NCBI RefSeq assembly: GCF_025673445.1
Contig: NZ_JAOVQN010000002.1
Span: 62,001 to 126,000 of the forward strand
From: Ruegeria_B marisflavi
Lineage (GTDB): Bacteria > Pseudomonadota > Alphaproteobacteria > Rhodobacterales > Rhodobacteraceae
Reading direction: 5' to 3'
Length of the DNA stretch: 64,000 nt
Shown here: positions 31,763 to 42,767 of the stretch, piece after piece
How positions within the stretch are numbered: the stretch's first letter is position 1
How the letters are laid out: every line of letters begins with the position of its first letter
Notes under the pieces: generated by a model
Told to the model about the DNA's origin: nothing
The model's database searches: none
Seen by the model: the letters and a program-made list of their open reading frames with translations, nothing else
Position numbers and translations under genes: made by a program

Positions 31763-33028
31763 ATGGATCATTTTCTCTATCGCGACGGCGCGCTGTACGC
31801 CGAGGATGTGCCCCTGACCGACATCGCCGCCGCGGTGGGCACCCCGTTCTATGTGTATTCCACTGCGACGCTGCTCAGGCATTTCCAGCTCTTCGACGAG
31901 GCGCTGGAAGGGACCGATCACCTGGTCTGTTACGCGATGAAGGCGGCCAGCAACCAGGCGATCCTGCGGACATTGGCGCAGGCCGGGGCGGGGATGGATG
32001 TGGTCTCGATGGGCGAGTATCTGCGGGCGAAGGCCGCTGGTGTGCCGGGCGAGAAGATCGTGTTCTCGGGCGTGGGCAAGACCGCGGAGGAAATCCGGGT
32101 CGCGCTGGAAGGCGGTGTTCGCCAGTTCAACGTGGAATCGGAACCCGAGATGGAGGCGATCAACGCCGTGGCCCTGAGCCTGGGCAAGGTGGCACCGATC
32201 ACCATCCGGGTGAACCCGGATGTGGACGCCAAGACCCATGCCAAGATCGCAACCGGCAAGTCCGAGAACAAGTTCGGCATCCCGATCGCGCGAGCCAGCG
32301 CGGTCTATGCCCATGCCGCCGCGCTGCCGGGTCTGGAGGTGGTGGGGATCGACGTGCATATCGGCTCGCAACTGACGGATCTGGCACCGTTCGAGGCCGC
32401 CTATCAGAAAGTTGCCGATCTGACCGAGCGGTTACGTGCCGAGGGGCATGACATCCGCCGACTGGATCTGGGCGGGGGCCTGGGCATTCCCTATACCCGC
32501 TCGAACGAGGCGCCGCCGCTGCCGCTGGACTATGGCGCGCTGATCAAGCGCACGCTGGGGCATCTGGGCTGCGAGATCGAGATCGAGCCAGGCCGCCTGA
32601 TCGCGGGCAATGCCGGGCTGATGGTGTCCAAGGTCATCTATGTCAAATCCGGCGAGGGGCGCGATTTCCTGATCCTTGACGGGGCGATGAACGATCTGAT
32701 CCGCCCGGCCATGTATGACGCGCATCACGATATCGTGCCGGTGATCGAACCCGAGCCGGGGGGCGATCCGCAGCCTTATGACATTGTCGGGCCCGTCTGC
32801 GAGACCGGCGACACCTTTGCCAAGGGACGGCTGATGCCGCCGCTTGCCGCCGGTGATCTGGTGGCGTTCCGCAGCGCGGGGGCCTATGGCGCGGTGATGT
32901 CGAGCGAGTACAATACCCGGCCGCTGATCCCCGAGGTTCTGGTGAACGGGGATCAATTCGCGGTTATTCGCGCAAGGCCGAGCTTTGACGAAATCATAAA
33001 CCGCGATACCATTCCCTCGTGGCTTTGA
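31763..33028 (+). CDS. lysA: diaminopimelate decarboxylase
   Basis: LysA decarboxylates meso-diaminopimelate to lysine, using PLP. The 421-residue alanine-racemase-fold enzyme has the PLP Lys in CYAMKAASNQ (about residue 57), FNVESEPEM, DVHIGSQL, LDLGGGLGIPY, EPGRLIAGNAG, and the second-domain Cys in GPVCETGDTFAKGR. These are all canonical. It is separated from the DUF2834 gene by repeat B, so it may have its own promoter within that 155-nt gap. Confidence 0.96.
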   Translation: MDHFLYRDGALYAEDVPLTDIAAAVGTPFYVYSTATLLRHFQLFDEALEGTDHLVCYAMKAASNQAILRTLAQAGAGMDVVSMGEYLRAKAAGVPGEKIVFSGVGKTAEEIRVALEGGVRQFNVESEPEMEAINAVALSLGKVAPITIRVNPDVDAKTHAKIATGKSENKFGIPIARASAVYAHAAALPGLEVVGIDVHIGSQLTDLAPFEAAYQKVADLTERLRAEGHDIRRLDLGGGLGIPYTRSNEAPPLPLDYGALIKRTLGHLGCEIEIEPGRLIAGNAGLMVSKVIYVKSGEGRDFLILDGAMNDLIRPAMYDAHHDIVPVIEPEPGGDPQPYDIVGPVCETGDTFAKGRLMPPLAAGDLVAFRSAGAYGAVMSSEYNTRPLIPEVLVNGDQFAVIRARPSFDEIINRDTIPSWL

Positions 33029-33065
33029 CGCGGGTGACCCGCGCGGGCCCCGAAGGAGGCCCGTT

Positions 33066-35624
33066 TTGAAACGCAACCAGAGCCAGATCCTGCCCTTGCG
33101 CCGCCTCGTGCTGACGGCGACAAGCGCGGGCATGATCGCCGAGCGTCTGTTGCGCGCGTTCTGGCCGCTGTTCTCTCTCCTGATGCTGGGGCTGTCGGTG
33201 CTGATGCTGGGGCTTCAGGACATGGTCCCGGTCGAATGGACATGGGCGGGCGCGGGCAGTTTGGGTCTTGGCCTGCTGTGGGCGCTGGTCCGGGGCGCGC
33301 GGCGGATGCATTGGCCCGACCGGGCCGAGGTGCTGGCGCGGCTTGACGCGACCCTGCCTGGGCGGCCGGTGCAGGCCCTGCTGGATCATCAAGCGATCGG
33401 GGCGGGGGATGCCGCGTCGGTCGGGCTGTGGCGGGCGCATCAGGCACGGATGGCGGCGCGGGTGGCCGGGGCGCGGGCGGTGCCGCCCGATCTGGCCCTG
33501 CGGTCGCGCGATCCGCTGGGGCTCCGTTACATGGCGGTTCTGTGCCTGGCGGTTGCGGTGGTCTTTGGTTCGGTCCGGCAGGTAAGCTCGGTTGCGGGGC
33601 TTGCCCCCGGAGCAGCCGCCGCAGCGGCCGGGCCCAGCTGGGAAGGCTGGATCGAGCCGCCGCGGTATACCGGGTTGCCGACACTGTACCTGAACGATCA
33701 GGTGGCGGATGCGCTGGAGGTGCCGCAGGGCACGCGGATCGTTTTGCGGTTCTATGGCGAGCCGGGGCAGCTGAGCCTGGCCGAGACGCTGTCGGACACG
33801 CCCTTGGCGCAGCCCGAGAACCCGGAACAGTCGCTGACGGTGGTCCGCAGCGGCACGCTGGAGATCGAGGGGCCGGGAGGTCGCGGATGGCAGGTTGCGA
33901 TGCAACCGGACCAGCCGCCCGTGGTCGAGATCGCGGGTGAAGCCGAAAGCGGCGCGGGCGGTCAGATGGTCATGCCCTATGCCGCCGCCGACGACTATGG
34001 CGTGACGGGCGGGGAGGCGCGGATCACGCTGGACCTGGCGGCGGTCGACCGGCGTCATGGACTGCGCGTGGCGCCTGAGCCGCGCGAGGCGGTCACGATC
34101 GATCTGCCTTTGCCGATCTCGGGCGACCGACGCGATTTCACCGAGAACCTGGTCGAGGATTTCTCGCAACACCCCTGGGCGCATCTGCCGGTGACGATTA
34201 CGCTGGTGGCACAGGATGCCGCCGGGCAGGAGGCCGAGACTATACCCTATGGCGTGGCGCTGCCGGCGCGGCGGTTCTTTGACCCGCTGGCGGCGGCGGT
34301 GATCGAGATGCGTCGCGACCTGCTCTGGTCACGCGAGAACGCGGCAAGGGTGGCACTGATCCTGCGGGCGGTTTCGCACCGGCCCGAGGAAGTATTCAAG
34401 TCCGAAACCGCCTATCTGCGGCTGCGGGTGATCCTGCGGCGGCTGGAGGCGCTGAACCGCTACGGCTTGCAGGTTTCGCAGCAGGAAGAGATCGCGCAGG
34501 CGCTGTGGGATCTGGCGCTGCTTCTGGAGGATGGCACGCTGAGCGACGCGCTGGAGCGGATGCGCCAGGCGCAGGAACGGCTGAGCGAGGCGATGAAGAA
34601 CGGCGCCAGCGATCAGGAGATCGCCGAGCTGATGCAGGAGCTGCGCGAAGCGACCGAGGATTACCTGCAACAGCTGATGCAGCAGGCGCAGCGCGATGGC
34701 GACAGCCAGGAGCGGGATGGCCAGCAGGGCCAGGACCAGCAGAGCCTGCAAATGACGCAGGACGATCTGCAACGGATGATGGACCGGATTCAGGAACTGA
34801 TGGAACAGGGCCGGATGGCCGAGGCGCAACAGGCGTTGCAGGAGTTCCAGCAGATGATGGAAAACATGCGCGTGACCCAGGGGCAGGGCCAGAACGGCCA
34901 GTCCGAGGGACAGCGCGCGATGGAGGGGCTGGCCGAAACGTTGCGCAACCAGCAGGGCCTGTCGGATCAGGCGTTCCGCGATTTGCAGGAACAGTTCAAC
35001 CCCGGCGCGCAGGCGGGAGAGAACCAGCAGAACGAAGGCCGCAGCGGGGGGCAGGGCAGGGGCCAGAGCCATGAGGGACAGGGCCAAGCAGGGCGCGAGC
35101 CGGGCAGTGGTCAGGATGGCCAAGGTGGCCAGCCGGATCAGGGTACGCTGGCCGACCGGCAGCAGGCGCTGCGCGACGAGCTGGGCCGCCAGCAGCAGAA
35201 CCTGCCGGGGCAGGGTACGCCCGAGGGCGACGCGGCGCGCGAGGCGCTGGGCCGCGCCGGCCGGGCCATGGAGGGCGCCGAAGATGCTTTGCGGCAGGAC
35301 GACCTGCCCGAGGCGATCGACCGCCAGGCCGAGGCGATGGAGGCGCTGCGCGAGGGCATGCGCTCGCTGGGCGAGGCGCTGGCGCAGGAACAGCAGCCGG
35401 GGCAGGGCAGCCAGGAGGGCGACATGCGCGCCCAGAACCGCGACCCGCTGGGTCGAACGCCCGGGTCGCAGGGCGGCATCCACACCGACGAGAACCTGCT
35501 GGGCGGCGAGGATGTCTATCGCAGGGCGCGCGAGCTGCTCGATGAGATCCGCCGCCGCTCGGGCGAGAGGGAACGACCGCAGATCGAACTGGACTATCTC
35601 AAGCGTCTACTGGACCGGTTCTGA
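33066..35624 (+). CDS. TIGR02302/DUF4175 family membrane protein with Gln-rich low-complexity region
   Basis: The 852-residue protein is an alphaproteobacterial type of unknown function. Two adjacent hydrophobic segments lie near residues 33-75 and a third near 155-175 (MAVLCLAVAVVFGSV). A long beta-rich domain follows, probably periplasmic. From about residue 490 to 790 it is rich in Gln, Gly, Glu and Arg (QQLMQQAQRDGDSQERDGQQG), which looks disordered or coiled. The C-terminus is helical and charged. The TTG start at 33066 is chosen for its gaaggagg site eight bases upstream. It follows lysA by 37 nt and may be co-transcribed. Confidence 0.82.
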   Translation: MKRNQSQILPLRRLVLTATSAGMIAERLLRAFWPLFSLLMLGLSVLMLGLQDMVPVEWTWAGAGSLGLGLLWALVRGARRMHWPDRAEVLARLDATLPGRPVQALLDHQAIGAGDAASVGLWRAHQARMAARVAGARAVPPDLALRSRDPLGLRYMAVLCLAVAVVFGSVRQVSSVAGLAPGAAAAAAGPSWEGWIEPPRYTGLPTLYLNDQVADALEVPQGTRIVLRFYGEPGQLSLAETLSDTPLAQPENPEQSLTVVRSGTLEIEGPGGRGWQVAMQPDQPPVVEIAGEAESGAGGQMVMPYAAADDYGVTGGEARITLDLAAVDRRHGLRVAPEPREAVTIDLPLPISGDRRDFTENLVEDFSQHPWAHLPVTITLVAQDAAGQEAETIPYGVALPARRFFDPLAAAVIEMRRDLLWSRENAARVALILRAVSHRPEEVFKSETAYLRLRVILRRLEALNRYGLQVSQQEEIAQALWDLALLLEDGTLSDALERMRQAQERLSEAMKNGASDQEIAELMQELREATEDYLQQLMQQAQRDGDSQERDGQQGQDQQSLQMTQDDLQRMMDRIQELMEQGRMAEAQQALQEFQQMMENMRVTQGQGQNGQSEGQRAMEGLAETLRNQQGLSDQAFRDLQEQFNPGAQAGENQQNEGRSGGQGRGQSHEGQGQAGREPGSGQDGQGGQPDQGTLADRQQALRDELGRQQQNLPGQGTPEGDAAREALGRAGRAMEGAEDALRQDDLPEAIDRQAEAMEALREGMRSLGEALAQEQQPGQGSQEGDMRAQNRDPLGRTPGSQGGIHTDENLLGGEDVYRRARELLDEIRRRSGERERPQIELDYLKRLLDRF

Positions 35625-35724
35625 CAACAGCCCAGGCTATCACTTTGAGTGAAGTACTCCCGCCGAGAGCCGAGATTCTTCGACGAAAAACCTTATGGGC
35701 GCCTACGGACAGGTCGCAGCGGTA

Positions 35725-36555
35725 TCAAGGGCGCGGTGTAAGCGCCACCACCTGTGCATCGAGCCATAGCCGGGCCTGATCGACCAGCGCGACATAAGCG
35801 CTGATCATCGGATCGGTTTGCGGCACGCTGCGGGCGATTTGCGGGGCATTGGCATAGAGCAGGAACAACACCGCGCCAAACAGCAGCATCACGGCCAGAC
35901 CCCGCTTGAACCCACCCGAGCTGCGCTTGCGCGTCCGTTTGGAGGAAACTGGCGCCGGAGCGGCCGGAACGGAGTCTGAGCCGCGCAGAGTGGAGTTGAT
36001 CTCTTCGATATCGGGCAGCAGTCCGCGCCGAGATCCGGCGGCGTCAGTGTCGTCGTCCTCCGGTTCCTCACCGCGTATCCGAGCCATGCGATCCTGCGCC
36101 TCGCGAGCGCGCCGTTTGGGTTCATCGCCCGGATAGGCGTCGAGGCCCAGATCCGGTTGGCTTTCCAGGGCTTCCGCCTCTCGGGCCCGAAGTTGGGCTT
36201 CGCGCGCGGCTTCCTGGCGCAGGATATCCGAGATGTCCGGGTCAATGCCGCGTCCGGCTTTCTCGCTTGGGGCCGGTTCCGCAGGAGTCTCGTCATCCTC
36301 GTCGTCGTCATCGAACACATCCGATGGGCCGTAGTCCGGTTCGTCTTGGTATTCTGTGCCATCGTCGTTTTCGACGTTGAAGCCGGACGGAAGCGCCTCG
36401 TCCTCGCTGTCAGAGGTGTCCGGCATCGGCGTGCCGGCTGGCGGCTGGAACCATGTATGGCCGCAGTTCGAACACTGAACGTCGCGCCCTTCGGTGGGGA
36501 TCACCTCGTCGGGCACTTCGTATTGTGCGTCACAGTTCGGGCATGTCAGACGCAT
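35725..36555 (-). CDS. zinc-ribbon domain protein with C-terminal membrane helix
   Basis: The 276-residue protein starts with an MJ0042-type zinc finger: CPNCDAQYEVPDEVIPTEGRDVQCSNCGHTW, two CxxC pairs about 25 residues apart. The middle is acidic and low in complexity (DDDDEDDETPAEPAP), probably disordered. A basic patch (KRTRKRSSGGFKRG) precedes one hydrophobic segment near residue 215-233, followed by a short tail. Such proteins are usual beside ftsE in alphaproteobacteria, and this one is divergent from it. Its role is unknown. Confidence 0.8.
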   Translation of the reverse strand: MRLTCPNCDAQYEVPDEVIPTEGRDVQCSNCGHTWFQPPAGTPMPDTSDSEDEALPSGFNVENDDGTEYQDEPDYGPSDVFDDDDEDDETPAEPAPSEKAGRGIDPDISDILRQEAAREAQLRAREAEALESQPDLGLDAYPGDEPKRRAREAQDRMARIRGEEPEDDDTDAAGSRRGLLPDIEEINSTLRGSDSVPAAPAPVSSKRTRKRSSGGFKRGLAVMLLFGAVLFLLYANAPQIARSVPQTDPMISAYVALVDQARLWLDAQVVALTPRP

Positions 36556-36738
36556 ACTGTCTCCCGGTTTTCATTCTGCCTGAGCTTGTTTTTCCCCGGA
36601 TCATAGGCGGTTGAACCGATTGCGGAAAGAGCGATTTGGCGCGGAACCGGTGATGTGTCGCCTATTGGACTCAGGCGGGCATTGAAACTGCATTCCCCAT
36701 CGGGCAAGAAAGGCGGTGAACCGGCAGGGGGCAGTGTT

Positions 36739-37416
36739 TTGATCGAGTTGGAGAATGTGGGCTACAGCTATGGTGGCGGCGAGCTTCTCGGCGATATTTC
36801 GGTCGATCTGTCGCCGGGATCATTCCATTTCCTGACCGGACCGTCGGGATCGGGCAAGACCACGCTGCTGAAGCTGTGTTACGGCGCGTTGCAGGCCACC
36901 GCCGGGCAGGTGATGGGCTTTGGCCAGGATCTGCGCAAGCTGGACCGCGACCAGATGGCGTTGTTCCGGCGCCGTATCGGTGTGGTGCATCAGGATTGCC
37001 GGTTTCTGGACCACCTGCCGCTGGCTGAGAATATTGCGCTACCGCTGACGGTATCGGGCCGCGGGCTGGCCGGACAGCAGGACAATCTGAACGAGCTGAT
37101 GGCCTGGGTCGGGCTGACGAAACGGGCTGAGGCCCTGCCACCGGAACTGTCAGGCGGCGAGCGCCAGCGCGCGGCGTTGGCGCGGGCGGTGATCATGTCT
37201 CCCGATGTGGTTCTGGCGGACGAGCCCACCGGCAATGTCGACTGGGAGATGTCGCAGCGGCTGTTGCAGCTGCTGATCGAGCTGAACCGGATGGGCAAGA
37301 CCATCCTTATCGCGACCCATGACCTGAGCCTGATCCGCGCCGCCAAGAGCCAGGTGCAGGCGCGGGTGTTGCGGATTTCGAACCGGCGGTTGCAACTGGC
37401 GGGGGCGGACCTGTGA
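36739..37416 (+). CDS. ftsE: cell division ATP-binding protein FtsE
   Basis: FtsE is the ATPase of the FtsEX complex, which activates peptidoglycan hydrolases at the septum. The 225-residue product has Walker A (GPSGSGKTTLLKL), the Q-loop (VHQDCRFLDHLPL), the ABC signature (LSGGERQRAALARA) and Walker B (VVLADEPTGNVD). I choose TTG 36739 because it starts two residues before the first beta strand (IELENVGYSY), matches the usual length and has a purine stretch upstream. A GTG at 36655 would add 28 atypical residues but cannot be excluded. Confidence 0.93.
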   Translation: MIELENVGYSYGGGELLGDISVDLSPGSFHFLTGPSGSGKTTLLKLCYGALQATAGQVMGFGQDLRKLDRDQMALFRRRIGVVHQDCRFLDHLPLAENIALPLTVSGRGLAGQQDNLNELMAWVGLTKRAEALPPELSGGERQRAALARAVIMSPDVVLADEPTGNVDWEMSQRLLQLLIELNRMGKTILIATHDLSLIRAAKSQVQARVLRISNRRLQLAGADL

Positions 37417-38312
37417 GCGAGGGAACCATCCGCACATTGATCATGGTCGACAAGCAGGCCGACCGGGTGGTGCCACCGTCGGGGTTCACCGCGCAGCTGA
37501 CCCTGTTCGTGTCGGGTGCGATGGCCTTTCTGGCGGTGTTTGCGCTGGCGCTGTCGCTGGCCTCGGGGCGGTTGGCGGATCGCTGGGCCTCGGAACTGGC
37601 GCGGGCGGCGACGCTGCGTATCAACGCGCCGGGCGATCAGGTCGCGGCGCAGACCAAGACGGCGCTGACCATCCTGCGCCAGACGCCGGGCGTGGCCGAG
37701 GTGCGGGCGCTGAGCCGCGAGGAGCAGGCGGCGCTGCTGGCGCCCTGGTTCGGGGCGGATCTGCCGCTGGACGCGCTGCCGGTGCCGCAGCTGATCGAGA
37801 TCCGGGGGGCTGAGCCGGGATATGACGTGCAGGGCCTGCGGCTGCGGTTGGCGGCCGAGGTGCCGGGCGCGGTGCTGGACGACCATACCCGCTGGCGGGA
37901 ACCGCTGGTGGATGCGGCCAATTCGCTGCGCCGCCTGGCGCTGGTGTCCATCCTGCTGATCGGTGGCGCCACGGCGGCGATGATCACGCTGGCGGCCAAT
38001 GCGGCGTTGGCGGCCAATGCGCAGGTGGTCGAGGTCCTGCGGCTGGTGGGCGCGCGCGACCGTTACATCGCTGGCGCCTTTGTGCGCCGGTTCACCCTTC
38101 GCGCGCTGATTGGCGCGGCGGTGGGTATGGTGCTGGGCATGGCGGGTGTCATGCTGTTGCCCGAAGCCTCGGACGAGGGCGGGTTTCTGACCGGGCTCGG
38201 GTTCCAGGGGCTGGGCTGGCTCTTGCCGCTGGTCATTCCGGTGCTGGGCGCGGGGGTGGCCTTTGCCGCCACCTGGGCCGCGGCGCGGCGCACGTTGAAG
38301 GAGCTGAGCTGA
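37413..38312 (+). CDS. ftsX: cell division protein FtsX
   Basis: FtsX is the membrane partner of FtsE. The 299-residue protein has an N-terminal helix (near residue 25-48), a periplasmic domain (about 50-170), then three helices that include RLALVSILLIGGATAAMITLAANA and LLPLVIPVLGAGVAFAATW, giving the four-helix FtsX layout. The motif ANAQVVEVLRLVGARDRYIAGAFVRRF is typical. It overlaps ftsE by 4 nt and plsC by 1 nt, so the three are co-expressed. Confidence 0.92.
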   Translation: MSEGTIRTLIMVDKQADRVVPPSGFTAQLTLFVSGAMAFLAVFALALSLASGRLADRWASELARAATLRINAPGDQVAAQTKTALTILRQTPGVAEVRALSREEQAALLAPWFGADLPLDALPVPQLIEIRGAEPGYDVQGLRLRLAAEVPGAVLDDHTRWREPLVDAANSLRRLALVSILLIGGATAAMITLAANAALAANAQVVEVLRLVGARDRYIAGAFVRRFTLRALIGAAVGMVLGMAGVMLLPEASDEGGFLTGLGFQGLGWLLPLVIPVLGAGVAFAATWAAARRTLKELS

Positions 38313-39034
38313 TGGTGCAATGGCTGCGTTCGCTGGTCTTTGTTGTCCTGATCTATCTGTGGATGGCGGTGCTGGGCCTGGTGTTCACCCCTTATGCGCT
38401 GGTATCCAAGCGCGGGGCGCTGAAGGCCTGCAAGCTTTATGCCCGGTCGACCATCTGGCTGGCGCGCTGGATGGTGGGCATTCGGGGCGAGGTACGGGGA
38501 CCGGTACCCACGGGCGAGGTGGTGATCGCGGCCAAGCACCAGTCGTTCCTGGACATCCTGCTGATCTTTGACGCGGTGCCGCATGCCAAGTTCATCATGA
38601 AGCGCGAGCTGTTGTGGACACCGATCATCGGGGTCTATGCCAAGCGGCTGGGTTGTATCCCGGTCGATCGCGGCAAGCGCGGCGCGGCGGTGGCCAAGAT
38701 GGTCAAGGATGTCGCCAAGGAGTTTTCCGAACCTGGCCAGCTGGTGATCTATCCGCAGGGGACGCGGGTGGCGCCGGGAGTCTACAAACCTTACAAGGTG
38801 GGCAGCGCGGTTCTGTACGAAGGGTTGCAATATCCCTGCGTGCCGGCGGCGACGAATGTGGGCCTGTTCTGGCCCCGCAAGGGAATCCGGCGCAAGCCGG
38901 GACTGGCAGTGGTGGAATTCCTGGAACCGATCCCGCCGGGCATCGCGCGGGGCGAATTCATGGCGCGGCTGGAAGAGGCGGTAGAGCAGCGGTCCAATGC
39001 GCTGATGGAAGAGGCCGGACGGGCGGCCGGCTGA
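38312..39034 (+). CDS. plsC: 1-acyl-sn-glycerol-3-phosphate acyltransferase
   Basis: PlsC acylates lysophosphatidic acid to phosphatidic acid at the inner membrane. The 240-residue protein has an N-terminal membrane helix, the catalytic HxxxxD motif in AAKHQSFLDIL (about residue 73), a second block FIMKRELLW, and the substrate motif VIYPQGTRVAPG (about 150). The start shares its A with the ftsX stop (TGATG). Linking phospholipid synthesis to ftsEX is common in this clade. Repeat copy C follows the stop. Confidence 0.9.
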   Translation: MVQWLRSLVFVVLIYLWMAVLGLVFTPYALVSKRGALKACKLYARSTIWLARWMVGIRGEVRGPVPTGEVVIAAKHQSFLDILLIFDAVPHAKFIMKRELLWTPIIGVYAKRLGCIPVDRGKRGAAVAKMVKDVAKEFSEPGQLVIYPQGTRVAPGVYKPYKVGSAVLYEGLQYPCVPAATNVGLFWPRKGIRRKPGLAVVEFLEPIPPGIARGEFMARLEEAVEQRSNALMEEAGRAAG

Positions 39035-39059
39035 GTCGGATCGCGTGGCGACCGGAGGC

Positions 39060-39127
39060 AGGGGGCGCTGCCCCCTCTTGGCCTGCGGCCAATTCACCCC
39101 CGGAGTGTTTTCGACCAGAAAGAAGCT
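39060..39127 (+). repeat. modular 3'-end repeat element, copy C
   Basis: Starting 25 nt after the plsC stop, it has the constant hairpin GGGGGCGCTGCCCCC (39061-39075), a second hairpin TTGGCC-TGC-GGCCAA (39079-39093), and the tail CCCCCGGAGTGTTTTCGACC with AGAAAGAAG. The order and orientation match copies A and B. Confidence 0.78.
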
Positions 39128-39135
39128 GCATTGGG

Positions 39136-39942
39136 TCAGGTGGCGCCGAGGCGGTCCCAGAGTGCCGTGAGCGTGGCCGGGTCGAGGTGCAGCCCGAGAT
39201 CGCGGGTCAGCAGGGTGGTGAGATCCGCGCGGTCGGTGATTTCGCGCCTGTCGAGCCTGCCGTCGCTGTCGCGGGTGCGCATCCGGTTGAAGGCGCCGAT
39301 GCGGGTTGCGCCATCGAAGCCCGAGAGCAACAGGTTGTTGCGAAACGGCATTTTTTCCCAGGTGGCGCACAGGTGATTGGCGGCCTCGATATCGGCGTCG
39401 CTGACATGGGCCTCGTCAAAGCCGTAGAGGATGAAGGGACCTTCGGGTGTGTCGCGTTGCAGCAGGCGCTCGCCGGTAACGGGATCGGTGCGGAAGCGGT
39501 AGGTGCCGTTCGGTGCGCTCTGCGCTGCGTCGGTGTCGATCAGCAGCGGAACAAGCGGGCCGGGGCCGCCGAAGCCCGCGTCGGCGAGGTAGCGGCGCCC
39601 GTCGAGCGTGACCATCAGCGCCACATGGCTGCGCGGCCCGGCGGTGGGCCTGCCGTTGCGGACCCGGGCTAGCAGGCGGCGGGTTTCGAAGCCGCAGGCC
39701 CGGAGTGCCGTGCCGAAGAGTGCGTTCTGCTCGAAACAGTAGCCGCCGCGCCCGGCGTGCAAAAGCTTGGCCGCCAGCGCCCGTGGCGCGAGGTCGGGGG
39801 TGCGGCCCAGAAACGGGTCGATGTTCTCGAAGGGAATGCCGCGCAGCTGCGCCTGCTGGAGCTGGTGCAGCCCGGCGGCGGTGACGGGAACGGGGGCGAG
39901 ACGGATGCGGCTCAGGTAGGCGGGCAGGTCGAAATCAGTCAT
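39136..39942 (-). CDS. nat: arylamine N-acetyltransferase
   Basis: NAT enzymes move acetyl from acetyl-CoA to arylamines or hydrazines. The 268-residue protein has the full triad in the usual order: Cys in GRGGYCFEQNALF (about residue 69), His in SHVALMV, Asp in LADAGFGG. The N-terminal IPFENIDPFLGR is also typical. I start at ATG 39942 (MTDFDLPAYLSRI), not at 40092. It is followed on the same strand only by the repeat region, and lies 44 nt downstream of a cyclase gene. Confidence 0.92.
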   Translation of the reverse strand: MTDFDLPAYLSRIRLAPVPVTAAGLHQLQQAQLRGIPFENIDPFLGRTPDLAPRALAAKLLHAGRGGYCFEQNALFGTALRACGFETRRLLARVRNGRPTAGPRSHVALMVTLDGRRYLADAGFGGPGPLVPLLIDTDAAQSAPNGTYRFRTDPVTGERLLQRDTPEGPFILYGFDEAHVSDADIEAANHLCATWEKMPFRNNLLLSGFDGATRIGAFNRMRTRDSDGRLDRREITDRADLTTLLTRDLGLHLDPATLTALWDRLGAT

Positions 39943-39986
39943 GGCGGGCACCTCGGGCCGGACGATGCGGCGCGGCGGCGGAACCG

Positions 39987-41147
39987 TCAATCCAGGACGT
40001 GGAATTCGACCGGTTTGTCGAAACCGGCTACCTCGCAGGTGAAGGGGGTGCCGGTGAGGCCGATGGCGATGGTCCGGAACTGCGCCGAGCACAGCGTTCT
40101 GGCGTCACGCGACGAGGCCTCGTGCAGCATGCGGGCGCAGAGGTTCACCGCCGGGCCGATGGCGGTGAAGTCGAGCCGGTTGCGGCTGCCGACATTGCCG
40201 AAGAACACATCGCCCATGTGAAGCGCCGCGCGAAAGGCGATCTGCGACGGGCCGGTTTGTTCCGCAAGCGTTTCCCGGGCCTCGGTGACGGCGGCCATCG
40301 CGCTTTGGGCGGCGGCCTCTTGCGCGGTGAGGTCGTCGGGCGTGGGAAAGATCACCAGCACCCCGTCGCCGAGAAACTTGAGGATCTCGCCATTGTTGCG
40401 GGTCACGGCGGTGTCGATCACATCGAAGAAGCGATTGAGCACTTGCAGCACCTCGGCCGAGGCGGTGCGGTTCGACAGCGCGGTGAAGCCCTTGATATCG
40501 GCAAAGAGAATGACGGCGGAAATGGTCTCGCCATCGCCGCGGACGATCTGGCCGCTCAGCACCTTGCGACTGGTGGCGTCGCCGACATAGGTGGCGAGCG
40601 TGATCTGCTTGTCGAACCGTTCGGTGAAGAACTCCTTCATCCGGGCCAGCGGCGCCTGAACCCGGCGCAGGGCGGTAATGTCTTCTTGGCTGAACCCTTT
40701 GGCGGTCCGGGTGGCAAACTCGATGCAGCCGGAGATCGTGCCGTCAAAGTTGATGAGCGGCAACACCAGGATGTCGGTATAGCCCGAGGCCCGGAACGCG
40801 GCGGCATAGGCGGTATCGGTCCCGGGGTCCTGGCGCGCGAGTTCGAAGCGCATGGAGCGCCCGGTCGCGATGGTGCGCGAGATCGGGGTCGCGGCGAAAT
40901 CGCTGCTTTCGAAATAGGCGTGGCGGAAGGTGACCCGGCGCACGCCGTTCCGTGCGGTCCAGCGGATCTGGATGCCACGGATATCGGGGTGGATGAACAG
41001 GCCGTTGACGATCAACACGTCAAGCGGCAGACCGGCCGCGCGCAGACGGGCGGCGCTTTCCTCGACAACGGCCTCGATGGGCTTGGGCGGTTGTGCGCCG
41101 GCCATCAGCCAGCTTGAAAAGGCGGCGAGCTTGACCTGATCGACCAT
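39987..41147 (-). CDS. adenylate/guanylate cyclase with N-terminal sensor-like domain
   Basis: The 386-residue soluble protein has a class III cyclase domain in its C-terminal half. Metal-binding Asp residues are in FADIKGFTAL and KFLGDGVLVIF, where the Lys before GD, typical of adenylate cyclases, is present. The Asn/Arg pair is in IGPAVNLCARM. The N-terminal 180 residues (PLINFDGTISGCIEFATRTAKGFSQED) look like a GAF-type sensor. No membrane segment is seen. cAMP production is likely. It is upstream of nat, but a functional link is not evident. Confidence 0.88.
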   Translation of the reverse strand: MVDQVKLAAFSSWLMAGAQPPKPIEAVVEESAARLRAAGLPLDVLIVNGLFIHPDIRGIQIRWTARNGVRRVTFRHAYFESSDFAATPISRTIATGRSMRFELARQDPGTDTAYAAAFRASGYTDILVLPLINFDGTISGCIEFATRTAKGFSQEDITALRRVQAPLARMKEFFTERFDKQITLATYVGDATSRKVLSGQIVRGDGETISAVILFADIKGFTALSNRTASAEVLQVLNRFFDVIDTAVTRNNGEILKFLGDGVLVIFPTPDDLTAQEAAAQSAMAAVTEARETLAEQTGPSQIAFRAALHMGDVFFGNVGSRNRLDFTAIGPAVNLCARMLHEASSRDARTLCSAQFRTIAIGLTGTPFTCEVAGFDKPVEFHVLD

Positions 41148-41307
41148 GACACCCCTTTCCCCTGAGCGGTTCGATCATCCGGTTCGGATCGGGGCATCAT
41201 GCCTGAAAGTGTCGAAAACTCAAAACCCGTCCGCGCGTGCGGCTCTATGCGGCCATTTCCGGGGCAGGAGCGCGGGGCGGCGGTGGGCGCCGCCCCACTC
41301 TTGCGGA

Positions 41308-42696
<1,389 letters not shown>

Positions 42697-42767
42697 TTTA
42701 TCTCTCCTTCGTGTGCGCCGGGCGGGCTGTTGCGGCCCGGTGCCTGAAATGTCGTGCCGTCGCCGGA

